Part shown: positions 1 to 7,507 of the stretch, in pieces | How positions within the stretch are numbered: the first letter of the stretch is position 1 | Layout of the letters: the number at the start of each line of letters is the position of its first letter | From: Lachnospiraceae bacterium | Lineage (GTDB): Bacteria > Bacillota > Clostridia > Lachnospirales > Lachnospiraceae | Length of the DNA: 14,385 nucleotides | Assembly (NCBI GenBank): GCA_004552595.1 | Contig: SFNX01000043.1 | Location: 1 to 14,385, forward strand | Reading direction: 5' to 3' | Position numbers and translations under genes: made by a program | Notes under the pieces: model-generated | Seen by the model: only the letters and a program-made list of their open reading frames with translations | The model's database searches: none | Told to the model about the DNA's origin: nothing

Positions 1-1848
1 ATTTCCGAAGAATATAAATGTCCAAAGTTAATGGAAACACCGATTAATAAATTAAAAGAAAGTGTTTACGACTGCCTTATTAACGGAACAAACGGAAAAG
101 TACTTAAGGTTAAATATAAAGGAATGAGAGGAGAAGGCGTTTATGATGTTCCTTTTGAAGGACTCATCAGAAACGTTGAGAGAAAGTACAGGGAAACTTT
201 TTCTGAGGCATCAAAGGCTGAATATGAGACATTTATGAGAATCTCTCCATGTACCGAATGTAAGGGACAAAGACTTAAGCCTTCAGCACTTGCCGTCACA
301 TTTGGAGATAAAAACATACATGAACTGACGTCGATGTCTGTAGTAAATCTCTTTAAGTTTATGGAAGAGGTTAATCTTACACAACAGCAGAGACTTATCG
401 GCAAAGTGATTCTTAAGGAAATAAAGGCCAGACTTACATTCCTTGTTGAAGTAGGACTTGATTACCTTACTTTATCAAGAGCTACAAGTTCTCTGTCAGG
501 AGGAGAAGCTCAGAGAATAAGGCTTGCTACTCAAATCGGATCGGGGCTTGTCGGAGTTGCATATATACTTGATGAACCTAGTATCGGTCTACATCAGCGC
601 GACAATGATAAGCTTTTATCGGCACTTAAAAACTTAAGAGACATCGGAAATACTCTTATTGTCGTAGAACACGATGAAGACACAATGAGAGAAGCGGATT
701 TTATTGTCGACATAGGACCGGGGGCAGGAGAAAACGGCGGAGAAGTTGTTGCAACAGGAACCGCAAAAGATATTATGAAGTGCAAGGAATCGATTACCGG
801 TCAGTATTTATCCGGCAAGCTTAAAATACCGGTTCCAAAGGTTAGACGTAAGCCTACAGGTTTTATTACTTTAAAGGGTGCAAAGGAAAACAACCTTAAA
901 AACATAGATGTAAGTTTCCCTTTAGGTGTAATGACATGCGTTACCGGAGTATCGGGAAGCGGAAAATCTTCCTTAGTTAACGAAATACTTTATAAATCTT
1001 TGGCAAAAACGCTTAATAGGGCAAGAACAATACCCGGCAAGCATGACAAAATCGAAGGTACAAATCAGCTTGATAAAATTATATGTATTGACCAGTCGCC
1101 AATCGGACGTACTCCAAGGTCAAATCCTGCAACATATACCGGTGTTTTTGACTTAATAAGAGATTTATTTGCATCTACTCAGGATGCTAAGGAAAAGGGG
1201 TATTTGAAAGGGCGTTTCAGCTTTAATGTTAAGGGCGGAAGGTGTGAGGCCTGCTCAGGTGACGGAATTATCAAAATTGAGATGCACTTTTTGCCGGATG
1301 TATATGTACCTTGTGAGGTGTGCCACGGTAAAAGATATAATCGTGAGACACTTGAAGTTAAATATAAAGGAAAAAGCATATATGATGTCCTTAATATGAC
1401 CGTTGAGGAAGCATGCGAATTTTTCGCAAATGTTCCAAGCATTAAGCGTAAAATCGAGACACTAAACGAAGTAGGGCTCTCATATATAAGATTAGGACAA
1501 CCTTCAACCGAGCTTTCGGGTGGAGAAGCCCAGAGAATAAAGCTTGCTACAGAGTTATCAAGGAGAAGCACCGGAAAGACAATATATGTCCTTGACGAAC
1601 CTACAACCGGACTTCATTTCGCAGATGTCCATAAGCTGACAGACATTCTTAAAAGACTTACCGAAGGCGGAAATACAGTTGTTGTTATCGAACACAACCT
1701 TGATGTAATTAAAACTGCCGACTACATTATTGATATGGGCCCTGAAGGCGGAGACGGAGGCGGTACGGTAATCGCAAGCGGTACGCCGGAGGAAGTTGCT
1801 GAGGTTAAAGAATCATATACCGGACAATATATAAAGAAATATTTATAA
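1..1848 (+). CDS. uvrA: UvrABC excinuclease subunit A, 5'-truncated by window edge
   Basis: UvrA is the ATP-dependent damage-sensing dimer of nucleotide excision repair; it loads UvrB on lesions in the cytoplasm. The frame is open from base 1, so the internal ATG at 31 is not the start. About 615 residues are present of the roughly 940 usual for the family, so the first ATP-binding half and first zinc finger lie outside the window. Visible are the first-domain ABC signature LSGGEAQRIRLA (from 493) with the Walker B region LDEPSIGLH, the second Walker A GVSGSGKSS (946-972), a zinc finger of the Cys-X2-Cys-X19-Cys-X2-Cys type (Cys codons at 1243, 1252, 1312, 1321), the SPIGRTPRSNPATYTG stretch, and the second signature LSGGEAQRIKLA (from 1513) with LDEPTTGLHF. 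The C-terminus ends naturally at TAA. It matches UvrA along its whole visible length. A hairpin terminator follows, so it is probably the last gene of its unit. Confidence 0.97.
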   Translation: MSEEYKCPKLMETPINKLKESVYDCLINGTNGKVLKVKYKGMRGEGVYDVPFEGLIRNVERKYRETFSEASKAEYETFMRISPCTECKGQRLKPSALAVTFGDKNIHELTSMSVVNLFKFMEEVNLTQQQRLIGKVILKEIKARLTFLVEVGLDYLTLSRATSSLSGGEAQRIRLATQIGSGLVGVAYILDEPSIGLHQRDNDKLLSALKNLRDIGNTLIVVEHDEDTMREADFIVDIGPGAGENGGEVVATGTAKDIMKCKESITGQYLSGKLKIPVPKVRRKPTGFITLKGAKENNLKNIDVSFPLGVMTCVTGVSGSGKSSLVNEILYKSLAKTLNRARTIPGKHDKIEGTNQLDKIICIDQSPIGRTPRSNPATYTGVFDLIRDLFASTQDAKEKGYLKGRFSFNVKGGRCEACSGDGIIKIEMHFLPDVYVPCEVCHGKRYNRETLEVKYKGKSIYDVLNMTVEEACEFFANVPSIKRKIETLNEVGLSYIRLGQPSTELSGGEAQRIKLATELSRRSTGKTIYVLDEPTTGLHFADVHKLTDILKRLTEGGNTVVVIEHNLDVIKTADYIIDMGPEGGDGGGTVIASGTPEEVAEVKESYTGQYIKKYL

Positions 1849-1853
1849 CACTA

Positions 1854-1880
1854 TAAAGTTTTTATTATTTTAGCCGAAAT
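1854..1880 (+). promoter_or_regulatory. Sigma-28 (SigD/FliA)-type flagellar promoter candidate
   Basis: TAAAGTTT (1854-1861), an 11-base spacer, then GCCGAAAT (1873-1880). The flagellar sigma-28 consensus is TAAAGTTT-N11-GCCGATAA in enterics and TAAA-N15-GCCGATAT in Bacillus, so the -35 half matches fully and the -10 half differs at one base from the Bacillus form. The predicted transcription start is near 1887, directly before the hairpin at 1890. Flagellar rod genes lie 1.2 kb downstream on the same strand, which makes a flagellar promoter plausible here. The match is by eye; activity is inferred. Confidence 0.55.
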
Positions 1881-1889
1881 ATATATCAG

Positions 1890-1949
1890 CACGGAGGCAT
1901 ATGAATAATACAAAGGGATTTGTAATATTCATATGCCTCTGTGTTTTAT
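1890..1949 (+). terminator. Rho-independent terminator (25-bp hairpin plus T-run)
   Basis: The left arm (1890-1914, beginning CACGGAGGCATATGAAT) pairs with the right arm (1919-1943, ending ATTCATATGCCTCTGTG). The 25-bp stem has one A-A mismatch and one G-T wobble around a GGGA loop, and TTTTATT follows at 1944. It sits 41 bp after the uvrA stop and 30 bp before the mbl promoter, so ending uvrA transcription is the simplest role. The stem is unusually long for a plain terminator and begins at the predicted start of the sigma-28-like promoter. Confidence 0.85.
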
Positions 1950-1979
1950 TAAAAACATTATTAAACTTAACAAATCAAT

Positions 1980-2008
1980 TTGAAAAGTCTATTTTATTGC
2001 GTTATACT
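1980..2008 (+). promoter_or_regulatory. Housekeeping sigma-A promoter of mbl
   Basis: TTGAAA (1980-1985), a 17-base spacer, then TATACT (2003-2008): one mismatch to consensus in each box with ideal spacing. The expected start is near 2015, giving a leader of about 75 bases before the mbl ATG at 2090. This is the only strong promoter I found before the eleven-gene run, so it may drive all or much of it. Confidence 0.8.
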
Positions 2009-2023
2009 ATATCTGTATGTTTA

Positions 2024-2057
2024 TGCCTAGGAGTGGGCAAAGCCGTAATATCGGCTT
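2024..2057 (+). other. Structured 5' leader of mbl (two small hairpins)
   Basis: Between the predicted start (about 2015) and the mbl ribosome binding site (AGGAG, 2076-2080) the leader can form TGCC/GGCA (2024-2027 with 2036-2039), then at once AAGCCG/CGGCTT (2040-2045 with 2052-2057, loop TAATAT). The second stem is perfect with GC pairs at its centre. It has no T-run, so it is not a terminator. It could protect the transcript or be part of a regulatory leader; I cannot assign it to a known riboswitch class. Confidence 0.4.
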
Positions 2058-2089
2058 AAAATAAGGGATTATTTCAGGAGACAGAAGAT

Positions 2090-3091
2090 ATGGCTTATAC
2101 CGATATTGGAATAGATTTAGGAACAGCAAGTATTCTTGTTTATGTCAGAGGAAAAGGTGTAGTACTTAAGGAGCCTTCAGTTGTTGCCTTTGACAGAGAT
2201 ACTAACAAGATAAAAGCTATTGGCGAAGATGCAAGACTTATGCTTGGTCGTACACCGGGTAACATTGTTGCTGTAAGACCGTTAAGGCAGGGCGTTATTT
2301 CTGATTACACAGTAACAGAGAAAATGCTTAAGTATTTCATCCAGAAAGCAATAGGTAAAAAGAGCTTCAGAAAGCCACGTATCAGTGTCTGCGTACCATC
2401 AGGCGTTACTGAAGTTGAGAAGAAGGCCGTAGAAGATGCTACATACCAGGCAGGCGCAAGATTTGTAGAAATCATCGAAGAACCGATTGCAGCAGCTATT
2501 GGTGCGGGAATAGATATTTCTAAGCCTCAAGGTAATATGATTGTTGATATCGGTGGTGGTACTACGGATATTGCAGTTATTTCACTTGGCGGAGCAGTAG
2601 TATCAACTTCAATAAAAATCGCCGGTGATGACTTTGATGAAGCTATCGTAAGATACATGAGAAAAAAGCACAATCTGCTTATCGGTGAGAGAACGGCAGA
2701 AGAGCTTAAAATAAAAATTGGAACAGCATTTAAGAGACCTGAAGTTGATTATCTTGAAGTTAGAGGAAGAAACCTTGTAACAGGTCTTCCAAGAACAGTT
2801 AAGGTTTCCAGTGAAGAGACAGAGGAAGCTTTAAGAGAAACAACATCACAGATTGTTGAAGCAATTCATAGTGTACTTGAGAGAACTCCACCTGAGCTTG
2901 CCGCTGATATTGCGGACAGAGGTATAGTACTTACAGGAGGCGGAAGCTTACTTAGAGGACTTGAAGACTTAATTGCCTATAAGATGGGTATCAATACTAT
3001 GACTGCTGAAGATCCTATGACAGCCGTTGCAATCGGAACAGGAAAGTATGTTGAATTCCTGTCAGGATACGATGAAGACGACATAGAGTAG
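2090..3091 (+). CDS. mbl: MreB/Mbl-family bacterial actin
   Basis: This is a cell-shape actin homologue that forms membrane-bound filaments directing the elongasome along the lateral wall. It has 333 residues, the same length as Bacillus Mbl. Actin-fold ATP-binding motifs are seen in order: DIGIDLGTASI at the N-terminus (phosphate 1), IEEPIAAAIGAG, DIGGGTTDIAV from residue 153 (phosphate 2), and LTGGGSLLRG around 281-290 (adenosine motif). GERTAEELKIKIG and RTPPELAADI are typical family blocks. It ends in an acidic tail (DEDD near the end). The ATG follows AGGAG with a 9-base gap. Naming it mbl rather than mreB rests on synteny, because Bacillus subtilis mbl is also followed by flhO and flhP, and on the absence of mreC/mreD next to it. 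A general MreB identity is near certain; the Mbl subtype is likely. Confidence 0.93.
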   Translation: MAYTDIGIDLGTASILVYVRGKGVVLKEPSVVAFDRDTNKIKAIGEDARLMLGRTPGNIVAVRPLRQGVISDYTVTEKMLKYFIQKAIGKKSFRKPRISVCVPSGVTEVEKKAVEDATYQAGARFVEIIEEPIAAAIGAGIDISKPQGNMIVDIGGGTTDIAVISLGGAVVSTSIKIAGDDFDEAIVRYMRKKHNLLIGERTAEELKIKIGTAFKRPEVDYLEVRGRNLVTGLPRTVKVSSEETEEALRETTSQIVEAIHSVLERTPPELAADIADRGIVLTGGGSLLRGLEDLIAYKMGINTMTAEDPMTAVAIGTGKYVEFLSGYDEDDIE

Positions 3092-3105
3092 GAACTATCG
3101 AGGGG

Positions 3106-3144
3106 ACTGTTAAATGCGGGAACATCTTTTGATGATTTAACAGT
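3106..3144 (+). repeat. Bulged inverted repeat between mbl and flhO
   Basis: A perfect 10-bp inverted repeat, ACTGTTAAAT (3106-3115) and ATTTAACAGT (3135-3144), encloses a second 4-bp stem, CATC/GATG (3123-3126 with 3131-3134) with a TTTT loop. Seven unpaired bases (GCGGGAA) sit on the left side only. A weak T-rich stretch (GTTTTACTTT) follows from 3148, so partial termination is possible, but there is no clean T-run directly after the stem. The flhO ribosome binding site starts 21 bases later. It could be an attenuator, a processing site or an mRNA stabiliser; the role is inferred. Confidence 0.5.
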
Positions 3145-3173
3145 AATGTTTTACTTTACGGAACAGGAGTATT

Positions 3174-3947
3174 ATGGTAAAGGGACTGTATACTGCAAAC
3201 TGGGGTATGATCAACGAGCAGAAAAGAGTTGATATACTTGCAAATAATATGGCTAATGCAGCTACAACAGGTTATAAAAAGGAAGGCTCAACTTCAGAAG
3301 CTTTCTATGATGTACTTGCCTATAAGATTAAAGACACATCTGAACCTCATGTTGATAAAAAGCTTGGCGCGATGAATTTAGGAGTGAAGATCGGTGAAGT
3401 ATACACCGATTATTCACAGGGCGCCATTCATGAGACCGGTAATACTTTCGAAATGGCTTTATCCGGTAAGGGATTTTTTGCCGTAGAATTCACTAACAAA
3501 AATGGAGAGACATCCGTAAAATACACAAGAGACGGACATTTTACATTGAATGTAAAGGGCGAACTTGTCAATAAAAACGGTGATTACCTTCTTGATAAGC
3601 AGGGAGGACATATAGTACTTGATCCAATGGCTGATTTCAGTGTTGACAGAACGGGTACCGTATATCTTGACAATCAGGCTGTTACACAGATACAGGTAGC
3701 TGATTTCGAAGATTATAATTACCTTGAAAAGTACGGAGAGAACTATTATACGGCGCTCGAGGGTGCTAATGAAATAGACGCGGAGGCAGAGGTTATCTCG
3801 GGATATCTTGAAGACTCCAATGTTCAGGTAGTTCAGGAAATGGTCGATCTGATTAACTTTACAAGAGCCTACGAAACTAATCAGAAAATGATTCAGGCAG
3901 TTGATTCAACAATTGATACTGCAGTTAATAAAGTCGGACAGGTTTAA
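3174..3947 (+). CDS. flhO: Flagellar rod protein, FlgF/FlhO family
   Basis: This is a structural subunit of the flagellar rod, exported by the flagellar type III system and assembled across the wall. Of 257 residues, the N-terminal rod motif ANNMANAATTGYKK (23-36) marks the Flg_bb_rod domain. A central beta region contains GKGFFAVE and YTRDGHFTLN, and the C-terminal helix from about 222 (EMVDLINFTRAYETNQKMIQ) is the Flg_bbr_C domain that packs in the tube core. The SNVQVVQEMV block before it is a family hallmark. There is no Sec signal peptide, as expected for this export route. The ATG is preceded by AGGAG at a short 4-base gap. The place between mbl and a second rod gene matches Bacillus flhO; in proteobacterial naming it would be FlgF-like. 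The family is certain and the exact name rests on synteny. Confidence 0.9.
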   Translation: MVKGLYTANWGMINEQKRVDILANNMANAATTGYKKEGSTSEAFYDVLAYKIKDTSEPHVDKKLGAMNLGVKIGEVYTDYSQGAIHETGNTFEMALSGKGFFAVEFTNKNGETSVKYTRDGHFTLNVKGELVNKNGDYLLDKQGGHIVLDPMADFSVDRTGTVYLDNQAVTQIQVADFEDYNYLEKYGENYYTALEGANEIDAEAEVISGYLEDSNVQVVQEMVDLINFTRAYETNQKMIQAVDSTIDTAVNKVGQV

Positions 3948-3973
3948 GCTAATCTAAGCGGAGGAATAAAATA

Positions 3974-4801
3974 ATGGTAAGAGCATTATGGTCAGGCGCT
4001 ACAGGAATGATAGCCCAGCAGAATAACGTAGATACAATCGCTAACAATATTGCAAACGTCAATACAATCGGATACAAGACAGAGGTTAATGAGTTTAAGT
4101 CTCTTTTATATCAGAATTTACAGACAAGGACTACATCGGCAAATGGCGAGGAAAAGCCGGTAGGTGCACAGGTTGGACTTGGTGTAAGAAATGCTGCCAT
4201 TACTTCTCAGTTTAAGCAGGGCTCATTCCTTGCATCGGAAAATGACGCCGCACTTGCAATTAACGGTGAAGGCTTCTTTGCTGTAAGAGGTGAAGACCAG
4301 CAGATTTACTATACAAGAAACGGTAACTTCAACTGGGCTTTAGGACCTAATAACACACTCGCTCTTACAAATTCTGACGGATTGCTTGTTCTTAACACTA
4401 ACGGACAGCCGATAACCGTCCCTAATAATAACGAATACTATACCAGTCAGATTGAAGTAGATAATGACGGACAGCTCTGGTATCCGGATGCAGACAACAA
4501 TCTTCAACAGATTGCAGGAATGCAGGTGGGTACATGGCAGTTCCAGAATCCTGCAGGACTTCTTAAAAAGGGAGATTCTCTCTTTGCTGTTACGGATGCT
4601 TCCGGTGCTGCAATCAATGAGGCAACCGCACCTAACATTCAAAGAAGCGAAATAAGACAGGGATACATTGAAAACTCTAACGTTCAGGTTGCTGATGAAA
4701 TGGTAAATCTTATCATTGCACAGAGAGCCTACGAAATGAATTCAAAGGTAATCCAGGCATCAGACACTATGATGCAGCAGGCAAATGAACTCCGTAGATA
4801 A
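3974..4801 (+). CDS. flgG: Flagellar basal-body rod protein FlgG (FlhP position)
   Basis: This is a rod subunit of 275 residues, close to the usual FlgG length of about 260. The N-terminal motif ANNIANVNTIGYKT (23-36) and the start MVRALWSGATGM are typical of FlgG. The middle has GEGFFAVRGE and YYTRNGNFNW, and the C-terminal helix from about 242 (EMVNLIIAQRAYEMNSKVIQ) is the Flg_bbr_C core helix. IENSNVQVADEMV before it is a family block. It follows flhO by 26 bp with a good GGAGGA site (3960-3965) 8 bases from the ATG, so the two are co-expressed. In Bacillus the gene at this place is flhP, which forms the distal rod next to the hook; by sequence this protein reads as FlgG. A FlgE hook identity is unlikely because the large hook insert domain is absent. 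Confidence 0.9.
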   Translation: MVRALWSGATGMIAQQNNVDTIANNIANVNTIGYKTEVNEFKSLLYQNLQTRTTSANGEEKPVGAQVGLGVRNAAITSQFKQGSFLASENDAALAINGEGFFAVRGEDQQIYYTRNGNFNWALGPNNTLALTNSDGLLVLNTNGQPITVPNNNEYYTSQIEVDNDGQLWYPDADNNLQQIAGMQVGTWQFQNPAGLLKKGDSLFAVTDASGAAINEATAPNIQRSEIRQGYIENSNVQVADEMVNLIIAQRAYEMNSKVIQASDTMMQQANELRR

Positions 4802-4822
4802 TAATAAATAAAAGGTAATAAC

Positions 4823-5278
4823 ATGGATATTGGCTCATTATATACAGATTATTATTCAAAAGCCGCAAATGATGCTAAAACATCAAGGCTTAGTACAAAG
4901 GCTAAGGAAGATTTATCGGGTTCTTCAGACGAAGAGCTTATGGAGGTGTGCAAAGACTTCGAAAGCTACTTTGTCGAGCAGGTATTAAAACAGGCTATGG
5001 ATGCTTTCACTGATGGTGAAGAGTCATCAAGCGGTGCAATGAACACACTTCAGAGCTATTATAAGGACGGTCTTGTCAGAGAATACGCAGGCAAAATCAC
5101 AGAAAATCAGGATATGGGACTTGCGAAGATTCTTTTTGAACAGATGAAACGCAATTATTCGACTGATAAGGTTAAGCCTGCGAATGAAACTAATACTGAA
5201 AATACAGACAAAACAGACATAATAGATGACACATCTGCAACCGAAGCAGTAATGACGGCATATGCAAAAGAGGAATAA
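4823..5278 (+). CDS. flgJ: Rod-binding protein, FlgJ N-terminal-domain type
   Basis: This small protein of 151 residues is thought to act as a rod cap or chaperone during rod assembly. Residues about 35-110 match the Rod-binding (FlgJ N-terminal) domain: EVCKDFESYFVEQVLKQ (41-57), then a Gly/Ser-rich stretch, then a YYKDGLVREYAGKI-like segment and the helix MGLAKILFEQMKRNY (98-112). Enteric FlgJ is about 310 residues and carries a C-terminal peptidoglycan hydrolase; here that domain is missing and is replaced by a 40-residue tail rich in Asn, Thr and Asp. Single-domain forms are common in Gram-positive and many other bacteria. Any wall-opening enzyme for rod passage must be coded elsewhere. 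AAAGGT (4811-4816) lies 6 bases before the ATG, and the gene is 21 bp after flgG, in the same transcription unit. Confidence 0.85.
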   Translation: MDIGSLYTDYYSKAANDAKTSRLSTKAKEDLSGSSDEELMEVCKDFESYFVEQVLKQAMDAFTDGEESSSGAMNTLQSYYKDGLVREYAGKITENQDMGLAKILFEQMKRNYSTDKVKPANETNTENTDKTDIIDDTSATEAVMTAYAKEE

Positions 5279-5293
5279 AACACATACCGGCAC

Positions 5294-7507
5294 ATGGAAG
5301 TATTATCAGGTTATATAGAACAGATCATTTACAGAATACCGGATACAGGATATACAGTTTTTTCATTAGATACCGAGGCAGAACAAATAACCTGCGTCGG
5401 TATGTTTCGCTATGCGGATGAAGGCGAATTTATTGAGGTTACAGGGAATTATGTTAACCACAAGACGTATGGGCGACAATTTGACGTAAAGCAGTATAAA
5501 ATAAAGGAGCCTGATAGTATATCTGATATTGAAAGATATCTTTCATCGGGAGCAATTAAAGGAATAGGACCGGCACTTGCAAATAGGATAATTAAGGAAT
5601 TCGGAAAAGATACTTTATCGGTTATTGAACACAATCCTGAAAAACTTGTTATCGTAAAAGGAATTACGGAGAATAAAGCAAGAGATATTTCCATTCAGTT
5701 TATCGAACGCAGGGAATTCAGGGAGGTTCTTGTATTTTTGCAAAAATACGGAGTCGGATTAAACCTTGCAGGCAAAATATATGATAAATACGGTAGTGAA
5801 TCAACAAAGATAATATCTGAAAATCCTTATATTCTTGCAGAAGATATTACAGGAGTCGGCTTTAGACGAGCAGATGAAATAGCTGCAAAGGTCGGAATCC
5901 GCATTGATTCTGACTACAGGGTTCGATGCGGCATTTTATACTGCTTATCGGATGCAGTTTCAAAAGGACATTGTTATCTTCCAAAGGATGAGCTTATTAA
6001 GCGCGCAAATTACCTGCTTGGCGTAAGTGAAGACATTATTGAACCGCAGATTATGAATCTGTATGTTGATAAAAAGCTCATATTGAATCAGTGCAACGGT
6101 GAAATAAGAATATATTCAAATGTCTTTTACTATACCGAGCTTTCTGTTGCAAGGATGCTCAATGACTTATCGGTTAAAATTGAAAAGGACGAAAAGGAAA
6201 TAGCCTGTAAGATTGATGAGCTGTCAAATGCTGAGGGTATAGAGCTTGACGAACTTCAAAAAGAAGCTGTAATCAATGCAATTGTTAACGGAGTAGCTAT
6301 AATTACAGGCGGTCCCGGAACAGGAAAAACTACAATAATTAACTTAATTATTAAGTATTTTGACAGCCTTTCACTTGATTTTTATCTTGCGGCACCTACA
6401 GGAAGAGCAGCAAAGAGAATGACGGAAACGACAGGGTATGAGGCATCTACAATACAGAGACTTTTACACCTTAATAAAAGCTTAGATGAAGGCGGTAACG
6501 GCTTTTTCTATGAAAAAAATGAGGATGATCCTCTCCTTGCTGACGTAATAATAATAGATGAGATGTCAATGGTTGACATCCAGCTTTTTAATGCTTTATT
6601 AAAGGCAGTTTCAGTAGGAACGAGACTTGTTCTTGTAGGTGATACAAACCAGCTTCCGTCAGTAGGACCGGGCTGTGTGCTAAAAGACATTATTAAATCA
6701 GGCGCATTTCCGGTTGTATGTCTTAAGAAAATATTCAGACAGTCGGAAGCATCCGATATTGTTATTAATGCACATGAAATAAATGCAGGAAAGCATATAA
6801 GGCTTGATAATAAAAGTAAGGATTTCTTCTTCTTAAAAAGAGATAATGAGCAGATAATAGCTAACGATATTGTCAAATACATTACAGGGAACCTTCCTAA
6901 GTATGTAGATGCAAAGCCTTTGGAAATACAGGTGCTTACACCTATGAGGAAAGGTCCGCTAGGTGTAATTAACCTAAATTCATTTTTACAAAAATACTTA
7001 AACCCTCCTTCAATTGATAAAGCTGAAAAAGAGTACGGAGATATTCTTTTCAGAGAAGGTGATAAAGTAATGCATATTAAAAACAATTATCAGCTTGAAT
7101 GGGAAATAAAAAGCAGTAAGGGAATTGTTATTGACGAGGGCGTCGGAGTGTTTAACGGCGATACAGGTGTAATAACAAGTATTAATTCCTATACGGAAAC
7201 GGTTACTGTTGAATATGATGAGGGAAGGACAGTAAATTATCCGTTTTCGCTTCTTGACGAACTTGAACTTGCATACGCAATTACAATACATAAATCGCAG
7301 GGAAGTGAGTATCCTGCGGTAATTATCCCGATTCTATCAGGCCCTAAGCTATTAATGTCAAGAAACCTTTTGTACACCGCACTTACAAGAGCTAAAAATG
7401 CCGTAATAATACTCGGAAGTATGGGAATGGTGTATGAAATGATTGATAATGAAGATGAACAGAAAAGATATACATCGCTTTGCGATAGAATAATTGAAAG
7501 CAGGTGA
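5294..7507 (+). CDS. recD2: RecD2-type ATP-dependent DNA helicase (RecD-like, without RecBC)
   Basis: This is a superfamily 1B 5'-3' DNA helicase used in replication-fork repair in bacteria lacking RecBCD. Its 737 residues are the normal RecD2 length. An N-terminal OB-like domain (GYIEQIIYR, residues 6-14, onward) is followed by helix-hairpin-helix repeats around 85-215 (GIGPALANRII, VKGITENKA, GVGFRRADEIA). The motor shows Walker A GGPGTGKTT (339-347), motif II DEMS (422-425), motif III GDTNQLPSVGPG (449-460), and a C-terminal motif V/VI block with AITIHKSQGSEY (662-673) and YTALTRAKN. The start ATG is 15 bp after the preceding stop, with no clear Shine-Dalgarno site; the nearest purine block is inside the end of the preceding gene, so translation may be coupled. 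The next in-frame ATG (residue 37) would cut the OB domain, so 5294 is kept. No flagellar role is known; its place here is probably operon drift. Confidence 0.94.
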   Translation: MEVLSGYIEQIIYRIPDTGYTVFSLDTEAEQITCVGMFRYADEGEFIEVTGNYVNHKTYGRQFDVKQYKIKEPDSISDIERYLSSGAIKGIGPALANRIIKEFGKDTLSVIEHNPEKLVIVKGITENKARDISIQFIERREFREVLVFLQKYGVGLNLAGKIYDKYGSESTKIISENPYILAEDITGVGFRRADEIAAKVGIRIDSDYRVRCGILYCLSDAVSKGHCYLPKDELIKRANYLLGVSEDIIEPQIMNLYVDKKLILNQCNGEIRIYSNVFYYTELSVARMLNDLSVKIEKDEKEIACKIDELSNAEGIELDELQKEAVINAIVNGVAIITGGPGTGKTTIINLIIKYFDSLSLDFYLAAPTGRAAKRMTETTGYEASTIQRLLHLNKSLDEGGNGFFYEKNEDDPLLADVIIIDEMSMVDIQLFNALLKAVSVGTRLVLVGDTNQLPSVGPGCVLKDIIKSGAFPVVCLKKIFRQSEASDIVINAHEINAGKHIRLDNKSKDFFFLKRDNEQIIANDIVKYITGNLPKYVDAKPLEIQVLTPMRKGPLGVINLNSFLQKYLNPPSIDKAEKEYGDILFREGDKVMHIKNNYQLEWEIKSSKGIVIDEGVGVFNGDTGVITSINSYTETVTVEYDEGRTVNYPFSLLDELELAYAITIHKSQGSEYPAVIIPILSGPKLLMSRNLLYTALTRAKNAVIILGSMGMVYEMIDNEDEQKRYTSLCDRIIESR

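Noticed and set aside
2035..2070. Possible c-di-GMP-I (GEMM) riboswitch, because of GCAAAGCC followed by GGCTTAA in the mbl leader
   Set aside because: Only one arm resembles the motif. The first GCAAA segment, the GNRA-capped stem and the closing conserved 3' strand (GCGGGGUUACC-like) are missing, and the leader is too short to hold them.
2090..2110. Second sigma-28-like box (ACCGATAT near 2099) at the beginning of mbl
   Set aside because: No TAAA lies 15 bases upstream and the box is part of the conserved TDIGID coding stretch.
6508..7086. 192-codon open frame on the minus strand, and other long antisense frames (for example 1179-1571, 7392-7781, 8974-9363)
   Set aside because: They lie fully or mostly opposite well-identified genes, have no ribosome binding sites or family-like sequence, and are explained as shadows of coding frames.
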